Below, piece after piece: positions 15,614 to 23,672 of a stretch of DNA of 24,371 nt; positions within the stretch are counted from its first letter, which is position 1, and each line of letters opens with the position of its first letter. The notes beneath the pieces were generated by a model, which saw only the letters and a list, made by a program, of their open reading frames with translations, made no database searches and had not been told where the DNA came from. Location: positions 1 through 24,371 of the forward strand of contig CBFIEF010000039.1 of the NCBI GenBank assembly GCA_965661545.1, read 5' to 3'. Made by a program: the position numbers and the translations under genes. Source of the stretch: UBA7985 sp965661545 (GTDB lineage Bacteria > Pseudomonadota > Alphaproteobacteria > UBA7985).

Positions 15614-16735
15614 TTAAATAAGGCGACAAACCATGTTTCCAGAGGTTCGCTCGACGATACCGCCGAGTTCGAGTTCCACCAGAGCTGCCGCTCCTAATCG
15701 GGCGGGTACTTGGCATTCGCGGTAGAGTTCGTCAATGGCGCACGGTGTCGGCGAGAGAACTTTTAGGAGTGCATCCCGTGCTTTTCGGACGTCATCATCG
15801 GACAATTTTGTCAGTGTTCGAGGCTGTGATTGTTGGGGAGAGGGTTCGTGCAATTCGTCGATTGACGGCAAGCAATCTAGGATGTCCTGTGCCTCGCAAA
15901 CGAGTGTCGCTCCATCCTTGAGCAGCTGGTTGGTTCCTTCGGCTCTTGGGTCCAGAGGATTTCCCGGAACGGCGCAGACTTCGCGGGAAAAATCGGCGGC
16001 ATACCGGGCTGTAATAAGAGAGCCGGAACGATGAGCAGCTTCGACAACAACCGTAGCAGCGCTCATCCCCGCGATGATGCGATTGCGGTGGGGAAAATGC
16101 CGGGCCGTCGGTTGCATCCCGAACGGCATTTCTGCGATCACAACCGAATCTTCAACAATGGCTCGATACAGATCGCCGTGCTCACGTGGATAAATAATGT
16201 CGACACCGCCCGCAACGACGGCAACGGTCCCTGTTTTGACGGTCGAAGCATGAACCGCCGCATCGATTCCCCGAGCCAGACCTGAAACAATGCTGAAGTT
16301 CTCAGCGGCAAGGCCCTCGGCAAGCTTGCTGGCAAAGCGTGCGCCGTTGGTTGAGGCATTGCGCGCCCCGACCATCGCGATTGCGGGGCGGGCCAGTTGA
16401 TCGGTCTGACCAAGGACCGAAAGGACTGGTGGTGGATCGTTGATCTGGCGCAGCAGTGGGGGATAGACGGTATCCGCTGCGGTTAGCAAACTGCCACCTA
16501 TCGAGCGCAGCTGACGATATTCTTGTTCTGCTAAGTCCGAAGAAAAGGGCGTCAGTGGGTTCTTTGCGCCGCCTCGCAACGATAAGTCTGGCAGCGCGGC
16601 CAGCGCTTCAACGGCGCTGTCGAAGCGGTCCAGAAGGGACCAAAACGAATGAGGGCCGATCCGCTTGGTTCGAATGAGCCGCAGCCAAGCGCCTCTTTCA
16701 GCGGGTTCAATCAGGCGGGGGGATGAGAATGACAT
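15614..16735 (-). CDS. dprA: DNA processing protein DprA
   Basis: DprA protects incoming single-stranded DNA and loads RecA during transformation; it is widespread even where competence is unknown. The 373-residue protein has an N-terminal helical region (about 10-90, with TKRIGPHSFWSLL), then the Rossmann-like DprA core with MVGARNAS (121-128), SGLARGIDAAVH (151-162), PHRNRIIAG (215-223), GSLITARYA (238-246) and AVPGNPLD (255-262). The last 60 residues form a winged-helix domain (CAIDELYRECQVP). It lies between ruvX and topA on the same strand. A candidate promoter directly before the ATG suggests a start of transcription at or very near the start codon. Confidence 0.95.
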   Translation of the reverse strand: MSFSSPRLIEPAERGAWLRLIRTKRIGPHSFWSLLDRFDSAVEALAALPDLSLRGGAKNPLTPFSSDLAEQEYRQLRSIGGSLLTAADTVYPPLLRQINDPPPVLSVLGQTDQLARPAIAMVGARNASTNGARFASKLAEGLAAENFSIVSGLARGIDAAVHASTVKTGTVAVVAGGVDIIYPREHGDLYRAIVEDSVVIAEMPFGMQPTARHFPHRNRIIAGMSAATVVVEAAHRSGSLITARYAADFSREVCAVPGNPLDPRAEGTNQLLKDGATLVCEAQDILDCLPSIDELHEPSPQQSQPRTLTKLSDDDVRKARDALLKVLSPTPCAIDELYRECQVPARLGAAALVELELGGIVERTSGNMVCRLI

Positions 16736-16741
16736 GACTTC

Positions 16742-16769
16742 TGCATAGCGAGCAGAATTGAGGCGTCAA
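16742..16769 (-). promoter_or_regulatory. Probable dprA-topA promoter
   Basis: On the minus strand TTGACGC (16763-16769) matches the Caulobacter -35 pattern fully. Thirteen bases later comes GCTATGCA (16742-16749), which matches GCTAN of the -10. Counting seven bases from the -10 end puts the start of transcription at about 16735, which is the A of the dprA ATG. Confidence 0.5.
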
Positions 16770-16802
16770 CCTTTTGATTGAAAAACTATCAGAATCAGCA
16801 AC

Positions 16803-17312
16803 CTAAAGAGCATCAAGCGCAGATTGTAGAATAATGACCGCCGCCATCTGATCCACAACCTTTCGCCGCTTGTTGCGTGTCATGTCCATATCATTGATCA
16901 AAAACTTCTCGACCATGGCTGAAGTCAGTCGCTCGTCCCATAGGAGGATTGGAAGATCAATGCCGGCCAGAGTGCGCATGTTCCGCGCAAAGGCGATGGT
17001 GGCCTGACAGCGCGGGCCGGGTGTTCCGTCCATCTGTAGCGGCCAGCCCAGAACGATCGCGCGAATGCTGCGCTCGTCTATAATCTGGTTGAGGCGGTCT
17101 GCGTCGGCGGCAAACTTTTTGCCGCGCACCAGTGTTTCAACCGGCGAAGCAATGGATTGAAGACCATCGGAAACCGCGATTCCAATCTTTTTGTCGCCAA
17201 AATCGATCCCGAGCAGCCGATCTCCGGTGCCGATAGCTTCACGCATACCAGCCAAATCGACCTCATGGAAACTTCGACCTTTGTTTGTAGTGGGCTTATG
17301 TTGATCGCTCAT
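16803..17312 (-). CDS. ruvX: Putative Holliday junction resolvase / rRNA-processing nuclease YqgF (RuvX)
   Basis: YqgF/RuvX is an RNase H-fold nuclease linked to 16S rRNA 5'-end maturation and annotated as a Holliday junction resolvase. From the ATG at 17312 it has 169 residues. The first strand carries LLGIDFGDKKIGIAVSD (33-49, Asp37), then VLGWPLQMDG (87-96), LWDERLTSAMVE (124-135) and VVDQMAAVIILQ (152-163), which are the family's acidic sites. About 30 residues precede the usual start, as in other alphaproteobacterial copies. A GTG at 17318 is an alternative start adding two residues. It is divergent from gatC, a common arrangement in this class. Confidence 0.92.
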   Translation of the reverse strand: MSDQHKPTTNKGRSFHEVDLAGMREAIGTGDRLLGIDFGDKKIGIAVSDGLQSIASPVETLVRGKKFAADADRLNQIIDERSIRAIVLGWPLQMDGTPGPRCQATIAFARNMRTLAGIDLPILLWDERLTSAMVEKFLINDMDMTRNKRRKVVDQMAAVIILQSALDAL

Positions 17313-17329
17313 AGTCACGCTGCTACCAA
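17301..17329 (+). promoter_or_regulatory. Weak candidate promoter for gatCAB
   Basis: TTGATCG (17301-17307) and GCTACCAA (17322-17329) are 14 bases apart and partly match the Caulobacter consensus. The start of transcription would be near 17336, giving a leader of about 40 bases before gatC. The 62-base gap between ruvX and gatC must hold both promoters. A still weaker minus-strand pair (TTGTCTC, 11 bases, TCTATCTG) may serve ruvX. Confidence 0.3.
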
Positions 17330-17374
17330 GAATTCAGACAGATAGACATCATTTCCTGAGACAAAGTCCCCTAA

Positions 17375-17662
17375 ATGAGCATCACCAGAGAAACTGTAGA
17401 GCAGGCAGCGCGTTTGGCGCGGCTGACTGTTGCAGAAGAAGATAAGGACCGACTGGCTGGAGAGTTATCAGCCATCCTCGGTTTCGTTGAGCAGTTAGAC
17501 GCCATCAACACCGATGACGTTGATCCGCTGACTTCCGTTGTTGGCGCCACGGCGCGCATGCGGAAGGATGCCGTGAACGCCGGGGATTATCCTGAACGCG
17601 TGCTGGCTAACGCCCCAGATCGGGTAACGGACTTCTATGCCGTGCCCAAAGTGGTTGAGTAG
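17375..17662 (+). CDS. gatC: Asp/Glu-tRNA amidotransferase subunit C
   Basis: GatC is the small stabilising subunit of GatCAB, the enzyme that converts Glu-tRNA(Gln) and Asp-tRNA(Asn) to the amidated forms. The 95 residues show the family pattern: VEQAARLARLTVAEED, the helix LAGELSAILGFVEQLDAINT, DVDPLTSV, and the C-terminal ARMRKDAVN and FYAVPKVVE. Length and motifs are normal. It is the first gene of gatC-gatA-gatB, with 13 bases between each pair. No strong ribosome-binding site precedes the ATG. Confidence 0.96.
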   Translation: MSITRETVEQAARLARLTVAEEDKDRLAGELSAILGFVEQLDAINTDDVDPLTSVVGATARMRKDAVNAGDYPERVLANAPDRVTDFYAVPKVVE

Positions 17663-17675
17663 GGGAGAGCTGATC

Positions 17676-19169
17676 ATGAGTGAATTGAACCGTTTGACCA
17701 TCGCCGAGGCCCGCAAGGGCATGGCCGAGGGCAAGTTTTCGTCAGTGGAGCTGACGCAAGCGTGTGTCGATGCCATGCAGGCAAGCACCGACTTGGGCGC
17801 TTACATCACCCCAACACCCGACGCCGCGCTTGAAGCAGCGGCGGAAGCGGACAAGAAGCGCGCATCTGGAGATGATGGGGCGCTGCTGGGTATTCCGCTT
17901 GGGATCAAGGATCTGTTCTGCACCGAAGGCGTGCAGACCACCGCTGCCTCACGCATCTTGCAGGGTTTCAAGCCGACTTATGAAAGTACCGTGACCGGCA
18001 ATCTGCTGCGCGATGGTGCCGTGTTCATGGGCAAGCTGAACCTGGATGAGTTCGCAATGGGCTCGTCCAACACGACCTCTTACTACGGCAACGTCGTAAA
18101 CCCGTGGCAGTCTAGCGATAAGCCGGACATGCAGCTGGTGCCCGGTGGTTCATCGGGTGGTTCGGCGTCGGCAGTCGCGGCGCGTCTTTGCCTCGGCGCG
18201 ACGGGTACCGATACAGGCGGTTCAATCCGGCAGCCTGCTGCGTTCTGTGGCATCACCGGCTTGAAGCCAACCTATGGCCGCTGCTCACGCTGGGGCGTGG
18301 TTGCCTTTGCTTCGTCGCTGGATCAGGCAGGCCCGATGGCGCGCTCGGTCGAAGATTGCGGGATCATGCTCGGCTCGATGGCAGGCTATGACCCGATGGA
18401 TACAACATCGGTCGATACCGCGGTGCCAGACTACACCGCCGAGCTTGGCGCTGGGGTCAAAGGCCTGAAGATCGGCATTCCGCGAGAATATCGCGTGGAT
18501 GGCATGCCCGAAGAAGTCGAAAAGCTTTGGATGGAAACGGCAGATCAACTGCGCGATCAGGGCGCGGAAATCGTCGATATCTCCCTGCCGCACACGCATT
18601 CTGCTTTGCCCGCTTACTACATCGTTGCCCCTGCGGAGGCGTCGTCAAACCTCGCGCGCTATGACGGCGTGCGCTACGGCTACCGCGCTGATGCGCCAGA
18701 AGGGTTGCCAGAGTTCTCCAGCTTGGAAGAAATGTACGCAACGACGCGTGGTGAAGGTTTTGGCCCAGAAGTTCAGCGCCGCATCATGATTGGCGCTTAT
18801 GTTCTGTCGGCTGGCTTCTATGACGCTTATTACAACAAAGCGCGGCGGGTTCGCACGCTGATCGCTCGTGATTTCACTGAGGCATTTGGCCAGGTGGACG
18901 CGATCCTGACGCCAACCACACCAAGCCCCGCTTTCGGTATCACCGAAGAGCCGTCCGGCGTTGAGATGTACATGAACGATGTCTTCACCGTACCAGCATC
19001 CATGGCTGGAATTCCGGGTATTTCCGTTCCTGTTGGCCTGTCCAAAGATGGATTGCCGCTGGGTGTGCAACTGCTGGGTAAGCCGTTCGAAGAAGTCGGA
19101 CTGCTCCGCGTTGCACAGGCGGTGGAACACGCTGCCGGCTTTAACGCAACACCACAATTGATGGCTTAA
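17676..19169 (+). CDS. gatA: Asp/Glu-tRNA amidotransferase subunit A
   Basis: GatA releases ammonia from glutamine for transfer by GatB. It is an amidase-signature enzyme of 497 residues. The triad is Lys78 (GIPLGIKDLF), Ser159 (PGGSSGGSAS) and Ser183 (GTDTGGSIRQPAAFCG); the two serines are 24 residues apart as in the family. GLKPTYGRCSRWGVVAFASS and PGISVPVGLS are further marks. The frame is open to 17637, but the ATG at 17676 follows GGGGAGAG at 17662-17669 and matches the family N-terminus (MSELNRLTIAEARKGMAEG), so it is chosen. It is part of the gatCAB operon. Confidence 0.97.
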   Translation: MSELNRLTIAEARKGMAEGKFSSVELTQACVDAMQASTDLGAYITPTPDAALEAAAEADKKRASGDDGALLGIPLGIKDLFCTEGVQTTAASRILQGFKPTYESTVTGNLLRDGAVFMGKLNLDEFAMGSSNTTSYYGNVVNPWQSSDKPDMQLVPGGSSGGSASAVAARLCLGATGTDTGGSIRQPAAFCGITGLKPTYGRCSRWGVVAFASSLDQAGPMARSVEDCGIMLGSMAGYDPMDTTSVDTAVPDYTAELGAGVKGLKIGIPREYRVDGMPEEVEKLWMETADQLRDQGAEIVDISLPHTHSALPAYYIVAPAEASSNLARYDGVRYGYRADAPEGLPEFSSLEEMYATTRGEGFGPEVQRRIMIGAYVLSAGFYDAYYNKARRVRTLIARDFTEAFGQVDAILTPTTPSPAFGITEEPSGVEMYMNDVFTVPASMAGIPGISVPVGLSKDGLPLGVQLLGKPFEEVGLLRVAQAVEHAAGFNATPQLMA

Positions 19170-19182
19170 GGAGAACTGTTCC

Positions 19183-20634
19183 ATGGCACAGACCATCAAA
19201 GGCCAGACAGGCGAGTGGGAAATCGTAATCGGCATGGAAGTGCATGCCCAAGTGCTCTCTGAGTCCAAGCTCTTCTCTGGCGCATCCACGACTTTCGGCA
19301 AAGCGCCCAATCACAACGTCGCGCTGGTGGATGCCGCGCTGCCGGGAATGCTGCCCGTCTTGAACGAGGAATGCGTGCGCCAAGCCGTGCGGTCCGGCTT
19401 GGGCATCAAGGCAGAGATTAATCTCTACAGCGTGTTTGACCGCAAGAACTACTTCTACGCTGATCTGCCGCAAGGCTACCAGATCAGCCAGCTCTATCAT
19501 CCTATCGTGGGTGAAGGGGAGCTGACGATTGATATGGAAGACGGCGAAAGCCGGGTCATCGGTATCGAGCGCATTCACTTGGAGCAAGACGCGGGCAAAT
19601 CCATCCACGATCAGGATCCCCATCGTTCGTTCATCGATTTGAACCGGACGGGCGTGGCGCTGATGGAGATTGTATCCAAGCCCGACCTGCGCGGCGGGGA
19701 TGAGGCTTCGGCCTACATGACCAAGCTGCGGTCCATTCTGCGCTATCTCGGCACCTGTGACGGGAACATGGAGCAGGGGTCCATGCGGGCGGACGTGAAC
19801 GTATCGGTGCGTCCGGTTGGTTCCACAGAGCTGGGCACGCGGACCGAAACTAAGAACGTCAACTCCGTGCGATTCATCCGCCAGACGGTCGAGTACGAAG
19901 CTCGCCGACAGGTGGAAGTGCTGGAAAGCGGCGGGACCGTTGTACAGGAAACCCGACTATACGACCCGGCAAAGGGCGAGACGCGGTCCATGCGTTCCAA
20001 GGAAGAAGCGCACGACTACCGCTACTTCCCCGATCCCGATTTGCTGCCGCTGCAGCTCGATCAGGCCTTTGTTGACGCCATCGCCGTGGACATCCCCGAG
20101 TTGCCCGACGAGAAGCGTGCGCGGTTTGAAGCGGACTACGGCCTTTCGACCTACGACGCCGATGTTTTGGTGGCAGAAAAGGAAACCGGCGACTTCTTTG
20201 AGTCCGTCGCCAAGGGCCGCGACGCCAAGCTCGCTGCGAACTGGGTGATGGGCGAGTTGTTTGGTGCGCTGAACAAAGCTGGTGTTGAGCTGTCGCACTC
20301 CCCTGTCTCTGCTGAGGCGCTGGGTGGGTTGATCGAAGCGATCGCCAGTGACACGATTTCTGGGCGCACCGCCAAGGACGTATTCGCGACCATGTTCGAA
20401 ACTGGCAAGACCGCTGACACCATCATTGATGAGCAGGGGCTGAAGCAGATTTCGGACGAAGGGTCGATCGAGGCAGCGCTCGATGAAATCATCGCGGCCA
20501 ACCCGGCTCAAGTCGAAAAGGCCAAGGAAAACCCGAAGCTCAAGGGCTGGTTCGTGGGGCAGGTGATGAAAGCCACCGGCGGTCAGGCCAATCCCGGCGT
20601 CGTCAACAAACTCATCAACCAAAAACTCGGTTAG
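19183..20634 (+). CDS. gatB: Asp/Glu-tRNA amidotransferase subunit B
   Basis: GatB binds the mischarged tRNA, phosphorylates the glutamyl or aspartyl carboxylate with ATP and adds ammonia coming from GatA. The 483-residue protein begins its core with WEIVIGMEVHAQVLSESKLF and has LPGMLPVLNEE, FDRKNYFYADLPQGYQISQ, DVNVSVRP, TETKNVNSVRF and EEAHDYRYFPDPDLLPL. The C-terminal YqeY-like tail domain (about 330-483) ends in GQANPGVVNKLINQKL. AAGGAGAA precedes the ATG. Full length and all key segments are present, so the organism presumably makes Gln-tRNA or Asn-tRNA, or both, by the indirect route. Confidence 0.97.
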   Translation: MAQTIKGQTGEWEIVIGMEVHAQVLSESKLFSGASTTFGKAPNHNVALVDAALPGMLPVLNEECVRQAVRSGLGIKAEINLYSVFDRKNYFYADLPQGYQISQLYHPIVGEGELTIDMEDGESRVIGIERIHLEQDAGKSIHDQDPHRSFIDLNRTGVALMEIVSKPDLRGGDEASAYMTKLRSILRYLGTCDGNMEQGSMRADVNVSVRPVGSTELGTRTETKNVNSVRFIRQTVEYEARRQVEVLESGGTVVQETRLYDPAKGETRSMRSKEEAHDYRYFPDPDLLPLQLDQAFVDAIAVDIPELPDEKRARFEADYGLSTYDADVLVAEKETGDFFESVAKGRDAKLAANWVMGELFGALNKAGVELSHSPVSAEALGGLIEAIASDTISGRTAKDVFATMFETGKTADTIIDEQGLKQISDEGSIEAALDEIIAANPAQVEKAKENPKLKGWFVGQVMKATGGQANPGVVNKLINQKLG

Positions 20635-20646
20635 GAGCCACAACTC

Positions 20647-21030
20647 ATGGCTGAACGTAAGCTGATTTCAACGGGTTCCCCTTTCGAAAAGGTCGCGGGT
20701 TACTCCCGCGCTGTTCGCGCTGGCAACATGGTCTATGTGGCGGGCACGACCGGCTATGACTACGAGACGATGACCCTGCCAGAGGGCGTGACCGATCAGG
20801 CGCGCAATTGTATGGAAACCATCGAGAAGGCGCTTGCTGACGCCGGCGCCTCTTTGGAGCACGTGGTTCGCGCGCATTATTACGTGACGGACCAGAGTTA
20901 TGGCGAAGAGGTCTTCAAGCTGGTGGGTTCGTACTTTGCTGACATCCGCCCCGCAGCGACGATGGTGGTTTGCGATCTGCTGAACGACGACATGAAGGTC
21001 GAAATCGAAGTTACGGCACAAATCGACTAG
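20647..21030 (+). CDS. Rid-family (YjgF/YER057c/UK114) protein lacking the catalytic arginine
   Basis: The 127-residue protein has the trimeric chorismate-mutase-like Rid fold: RAVRAGNMVYVAGTTG (21-36), NCMETIEKALADAGASLEHV (54-73) and RAHYYVTD (75-82). Archetypal RidA deaminates reactive 2-aminoacrylate using an Arg in the PAR motif before the last strand. Here that site reads RPAATMVVCDLL (101-112), so the expected Arg is Ala104. Rid subgroups without this Arg are known and are not deaminases by the RidA test, so I do not use the symbol ridA. GGAGCC precedes the ATG. It follows gatB by 12 bases and is probably co-transcribed. Confidence 0.85.
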   Translation: MAERKLISTGSPFEKVAGYSRAVRAGNMVYVAGTTGYDYETMTLPEGVTDQARNCMETIEKALADAGASLEHVVRAHYYVTDQSYGEEVFKLVGSYFADIRPAATMVVCDLLNDDMKVEIEVTAQID

Positions 21031-21074
21031 ATGCCGTGATTGCTGCTGCATCATTCGACGGATGACGAGGGCAT

Positions 21075-22286
21075 ATGATGAAATCTGACCTCGAACAGGC
21101 ATTTTGGGCCGCGGTTGACGCGGCTCATCCCCGGAAAGTCATGGCGGCGCACCTGCCTGACCGTCCGGCCAACACGCCCTATGTCTTCGCCGTAGGCAAG
21201 GCAGCAGGCCCCATGGCTGAGGAAGTCGAAGCTGTTTGGGGGAAGGGCGTGCAGGGCATGGTGATTGCTCCCCATGGTGCTCAAGTATCCCTGAAATCGC
21301 TGGAGCTGCGGACGGCAGCGCATCCTTTTCCAGATCAGCAAGGCGCGGCATCCGCCTCTGCCCTGCTGCGTCGGCTTCAAGCGGTGCCAAAAGGCGCGGA
21401 CGTGCTTTTTCTGCTGTCTGGTGGCGCGTCCAGCCTGTTACTGGCTACCGAAGAGGGGCCGACGCCAGAGGCGCTGAAACAGGCAACCAAGGCCTTGCTC
21501 AATGGTGGCGCAGACATTCACGAGCTGAACACAGTGCGCCGCGTGCTTTCGCCTTTGTTGGGCGGGGGGGCAGCGGCGGCATGCAAGGGCAATCTCCAGA
21601 CGTTGGCGATTTCTGATGTTGTTGGTGACGAGCCCATCGCCATTGGCTCCGGTCCGACAGTGGCTAATCCAACCGGCAGAGCTGAAGCCGCGGCTTTGCT
21701 GCGGAAATACGGTGGTGGTTCCCCTGATATTTTGACGTGGATCGACCAGCGAGAGCCGACGAGTAACGTGGCCAGCCCTTATCGCATCATTGCCTCTGGC
21801 CCTCACTCGCTGAAAGCCGCTGAGGCCAAGCTGCGGTCCTTGGGGCACGATGCAACGATCACGGCGGACAGTCAGGTCGGCTTAGCCGACGATAATGCCC
21901 TGATGCTGGCAGAGCGCGTGCGGCGCAGACCCGAAGGACGACCGCAAATCTGGTTGATGGGCGGAGAAGTCGATGTACGGGTGACGGGCGGCGGGCGTGG
22001 TGGGCGCAATGTCCAGTTTGCAGCGCGTATGGCGCAGGCGCTGGATGGCGTGCCTGGCTGGACCTTCTTGGCCGCTGATACCGATGGTCAGGACGGTAAC
22101 GCACCAAACGCTGGTGCCTTGTCTGACGGAACCACGTGGGCCCGTGCGCGGGCGCAGGGTTTGGATCCGGATCACTTCCTGAACAACAACGACACCCACA
22201 GTCTGTTTGAGGCGCTGGGCGATGCTTTCATTACTGGACCCACTGGCACAAACGTGAACGATTTTCGCGCGCTTGCTTTGACATAG
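21075..22286 (+). CDS. Glycerate 2-kinase type protein (GckA/TtuD, MOFRL family)
   Basis: Proteins of this family phosphorylate D-glycerate to 2-phosphoglycerate; older annotations call them hydroxypyruvate reductase. The 403 residues have the N-terminal DUF4147 domain with VFAVGKAAGPMA (37-48), HPFPDQQG, LLSGGASSLLL (113-123), ELNTVRRVLSPLLGGG (150-165) and GDEPIAIGSGPTVAN. The C-terminal MOFRL domain has GGEVDVRV, GRGGRNVQFA, DTDGQDGN and GPTGTNVND. The usual IKGG after NTVR is LLGG here, a modest difference. The link to the Rid gene 44 bases upstream could reflect serine-glycerate metabolism, but this is a guess. The start may be the ATG at 21075 or the next one at 21078. Confidence 0.85.
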   Translation: MMKSDLEQAFWAAVDAAHPRKVMAAHLPDRPANTPYVFAVGKAAGPMAEEVEAVWGKGVQGMVIAPHGAQVSLKSLELRTAAHPFPDQQGAASASALLRRLQAVPKGADVLFLLSGGASSLLLATEEGPTPEALKQATKALLNGGADIHELNTVRRVLSPLLGGGAAAACKGNLQTLAISDVVGDEPIAIGSGPTVANPTGRAEAAALLRKYGGGSPDILTWIDQREPTSNVASPYRIIASGPHSLKAAEAKLRSLGHDATITADSQVGLADDNALMLAERVRRRPEGRPQIWLMGGEVDVRVTGGGRGGRNVQFAARMAQALDGVPGWTFLAADTDGQDGNAPNAGALSDGTTWARARAQGLDPDHFLNNNDTHSLFEALGDAFITGPTGTNVNDFRALALT

Positions 22287-22347
22287 GGGTTTCACGTCTC
22301 GGTCTTATCCGTTCTATTGGAAGCCGAACGAACAGCAGGAAGCGTCG

Positions 22348-23034
22348 ATGATCGATCTCTACACATGGCCCACGCCCAACGGCTGGAAAGCCCACATCAT
22401 GCTCGAAGAGTGTGGCTTGGACTACACGGCCCACCCCATCGACATCGGCAAGGGCGATCAACACAAGCCGGAGTTTCTCGCAATTTCGCCCAACAACCGA
22501 ATTCCTGCGATCGTGGATCAAGACGGTCCGGGCGGAAAGCCGATTTCGGTGTTTGAGAGCGGAGCGATCCTGATCTATCTCGCCGAGAAAACAGGCAAGT
22601 TCTATTCCAGCAATCTGCGCGATCAAACTCAAATCAACCAATGGCTGATGTGGCAGATGGGGGGCGTTGGCCCAATGTTGGGGCAGAACCATCACTTCGT
22701 AAAATATGCACCTGAGCAAATCCCCTACGCGCAAACACGGTACATCAACGAGACCAAGCGGCTCTATGGGGTAGCCAACAAACAGTTGGGCCAAAACGCC
22801 TATCTAACCGGCGACCAATACACCATCGCGGATATCGCCTGTTACGGCTGGATGTCGCTGTGGGAGGGCCAGAAGCAAGACATCAGCGACTTCCCGAACG
22901 TTGAGCGGTGGCTGACTGAGCTGGGCAAGCGCCCTGCGGTGCAGCGGGGAATGGCCTTGTTGCGAGACCGGCGACAAAACTTCGCCAACGTCGATACCGC
23001 CCAGGAACAGTTGTTCGGCAATAAACCGACTTAA
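22348..23034 (+). CDS. yfcG: Nu-class glutathione transferase / disulfide-bond reductase (YfcG type)
   Basis: This 228-residue protein closely follows E. coli YfcG: MIDLYTWPTPNGWK at the start, EFLAISPNNRIPAIVD, FESGAILIYLAEKTG, GGVGPMLGQNHHF and LTGDQYTIADIACYGW. Thr9 and Asn11, which hold glutathione and its thiolate in YfcG instead of a catalytic Tyr, Ser or Cys, are present. The N-terminal half is a thioredoxin fold and the rest is helical. YfcG reduces small disulfides with glutathione in the cytoplasm. CAGGAAG lies before the ATG. The 61-base gap to the kinase gene leaves it open whether the two share a transcript. Its stop overlaps that of the acetyltransferase gene. Confidence 0.92.
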   Translation: MIDLYTWPTPNGWKAHIMLEECGLDYTAHPIDIGKGDQHKPEFLAISPNNRIPAIVDQDGPGGKPISVFESGAILIYLAEKTGKFYSSNLRDQTQINQWLMWQMGGVGPMLGQNHHFVKYAPEQIPYAQTRYINETKRLYGVANKQLGQNAYLTGDQYTIADIACYGWMSLWEGQKQDISDFPNVERWLTELGKRPAVQRGMALLRDRRQNFANVDTAQEQLFGNKPT

Positions 23035-23576
23035 GCCCCCGCTAGGCTGATCCGATAGAGGACATGCGCGCGATAAGGGTGACCGTCAGGAATCATGGGG
23101 TTCTCAAAGTCGCCCTCAGGGTCGCGCTGCATGCCCAGCTTCTCCATGACCCGGCGGGATCTGTGGTTGGAGGGGACGGTAAAGGCTAAGACCTCGTCAA
23201 GCATCAGCTCCGTGACGGCATAGTTTAAGAGCGCCGTCGCCATCTCGACGGCATAGCCTCGACCCCAGTAGGCCGGCTGCAGCATCCAGCCAATTTCAGT
23301 ACCGCCCTTGAACGGCGCCTCAAAATCAATCTTGGCTAAGCCTAGATCGCCAACAAACGCCCCTGTTGCCTTCTCAAAGACGGGTTGGAAGAAGAAACCG
23401 TCTCGAGCGTCCCGCTCCAGCGCGCGGACCATGAAATCATGGGCCTGCGCCAAAGACTGCAGCCCGGCGTAATAGCGCCGGACCTCTGGGTCGCGGTTCA
23501 TCGCGTAAAAGACTGCGAAGTCTTCGGCTCTCCATTCACGCATGAGCAACCGTTCTGTTTCCAGCATCAGCGGCAT
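23031..23576 (-). CDS. GNAT-family N-acetyltransferase (RimJ/RimL-like)
   Basis: The 181-residue protein has the GNAT order of motifs. ETERLLMREWRAEDF (6-20) is the typical opening of RimJ/RimL-like members. GGTEIGWMLQPAYWGRGYA (91-109) carries the acetyl-CoA pyrophosphate-binding turn, and VPSNHRSRRVMEKLGM (134-149) is the usual end of the fold. These enzymes acetylate protein N-termini, amino groups of small molecules or antibiotics; the substrate here cannot be told. AAGGAAAG precedes the ATG at 23576. It is convergent with the transferase gene and divergent from the DUF1489 gene. Confidence 0.88.
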   Translation of the reverse strand: MPLMLETERLLMREWRAEDFAVFYAMNRDPEVRRYYAGLQSLAQAHDFMVRALERDARDGFFFQPVFEKATGAFVGDLGLAKIDFEAPFKGGTEIGWMLQPAYWGRGYAVEMATALLNYAVTELMLDEVLAFTVPSNHRSRRVMEKLGMQRDPEGDFENPMIPDGHPYRAHVLYRISLAGA

Positions 23577-23672
23577 GGACTTTCCTTTCGCTCCAGAAGG
23601 CCAAGGTTTTACGCACAGGAAAAAACGTCGCGGGGATTTATCCGGACGCAGCGCAAGCGGTACCTTCTATCC

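Noticed and set aside
19957..20643. Minus-strand open frame of 228 codons opposite gatB
   Set aside because: The gatB tail domain is clear on the plus strand; the antisense frame has no independent support.
23608..23642. TTTACGC and GATTTATC as a promoter for the DUF1489 gene
   Set aside because: The elements match fairly well but are 20 bases apart, outside the allowed spacing.
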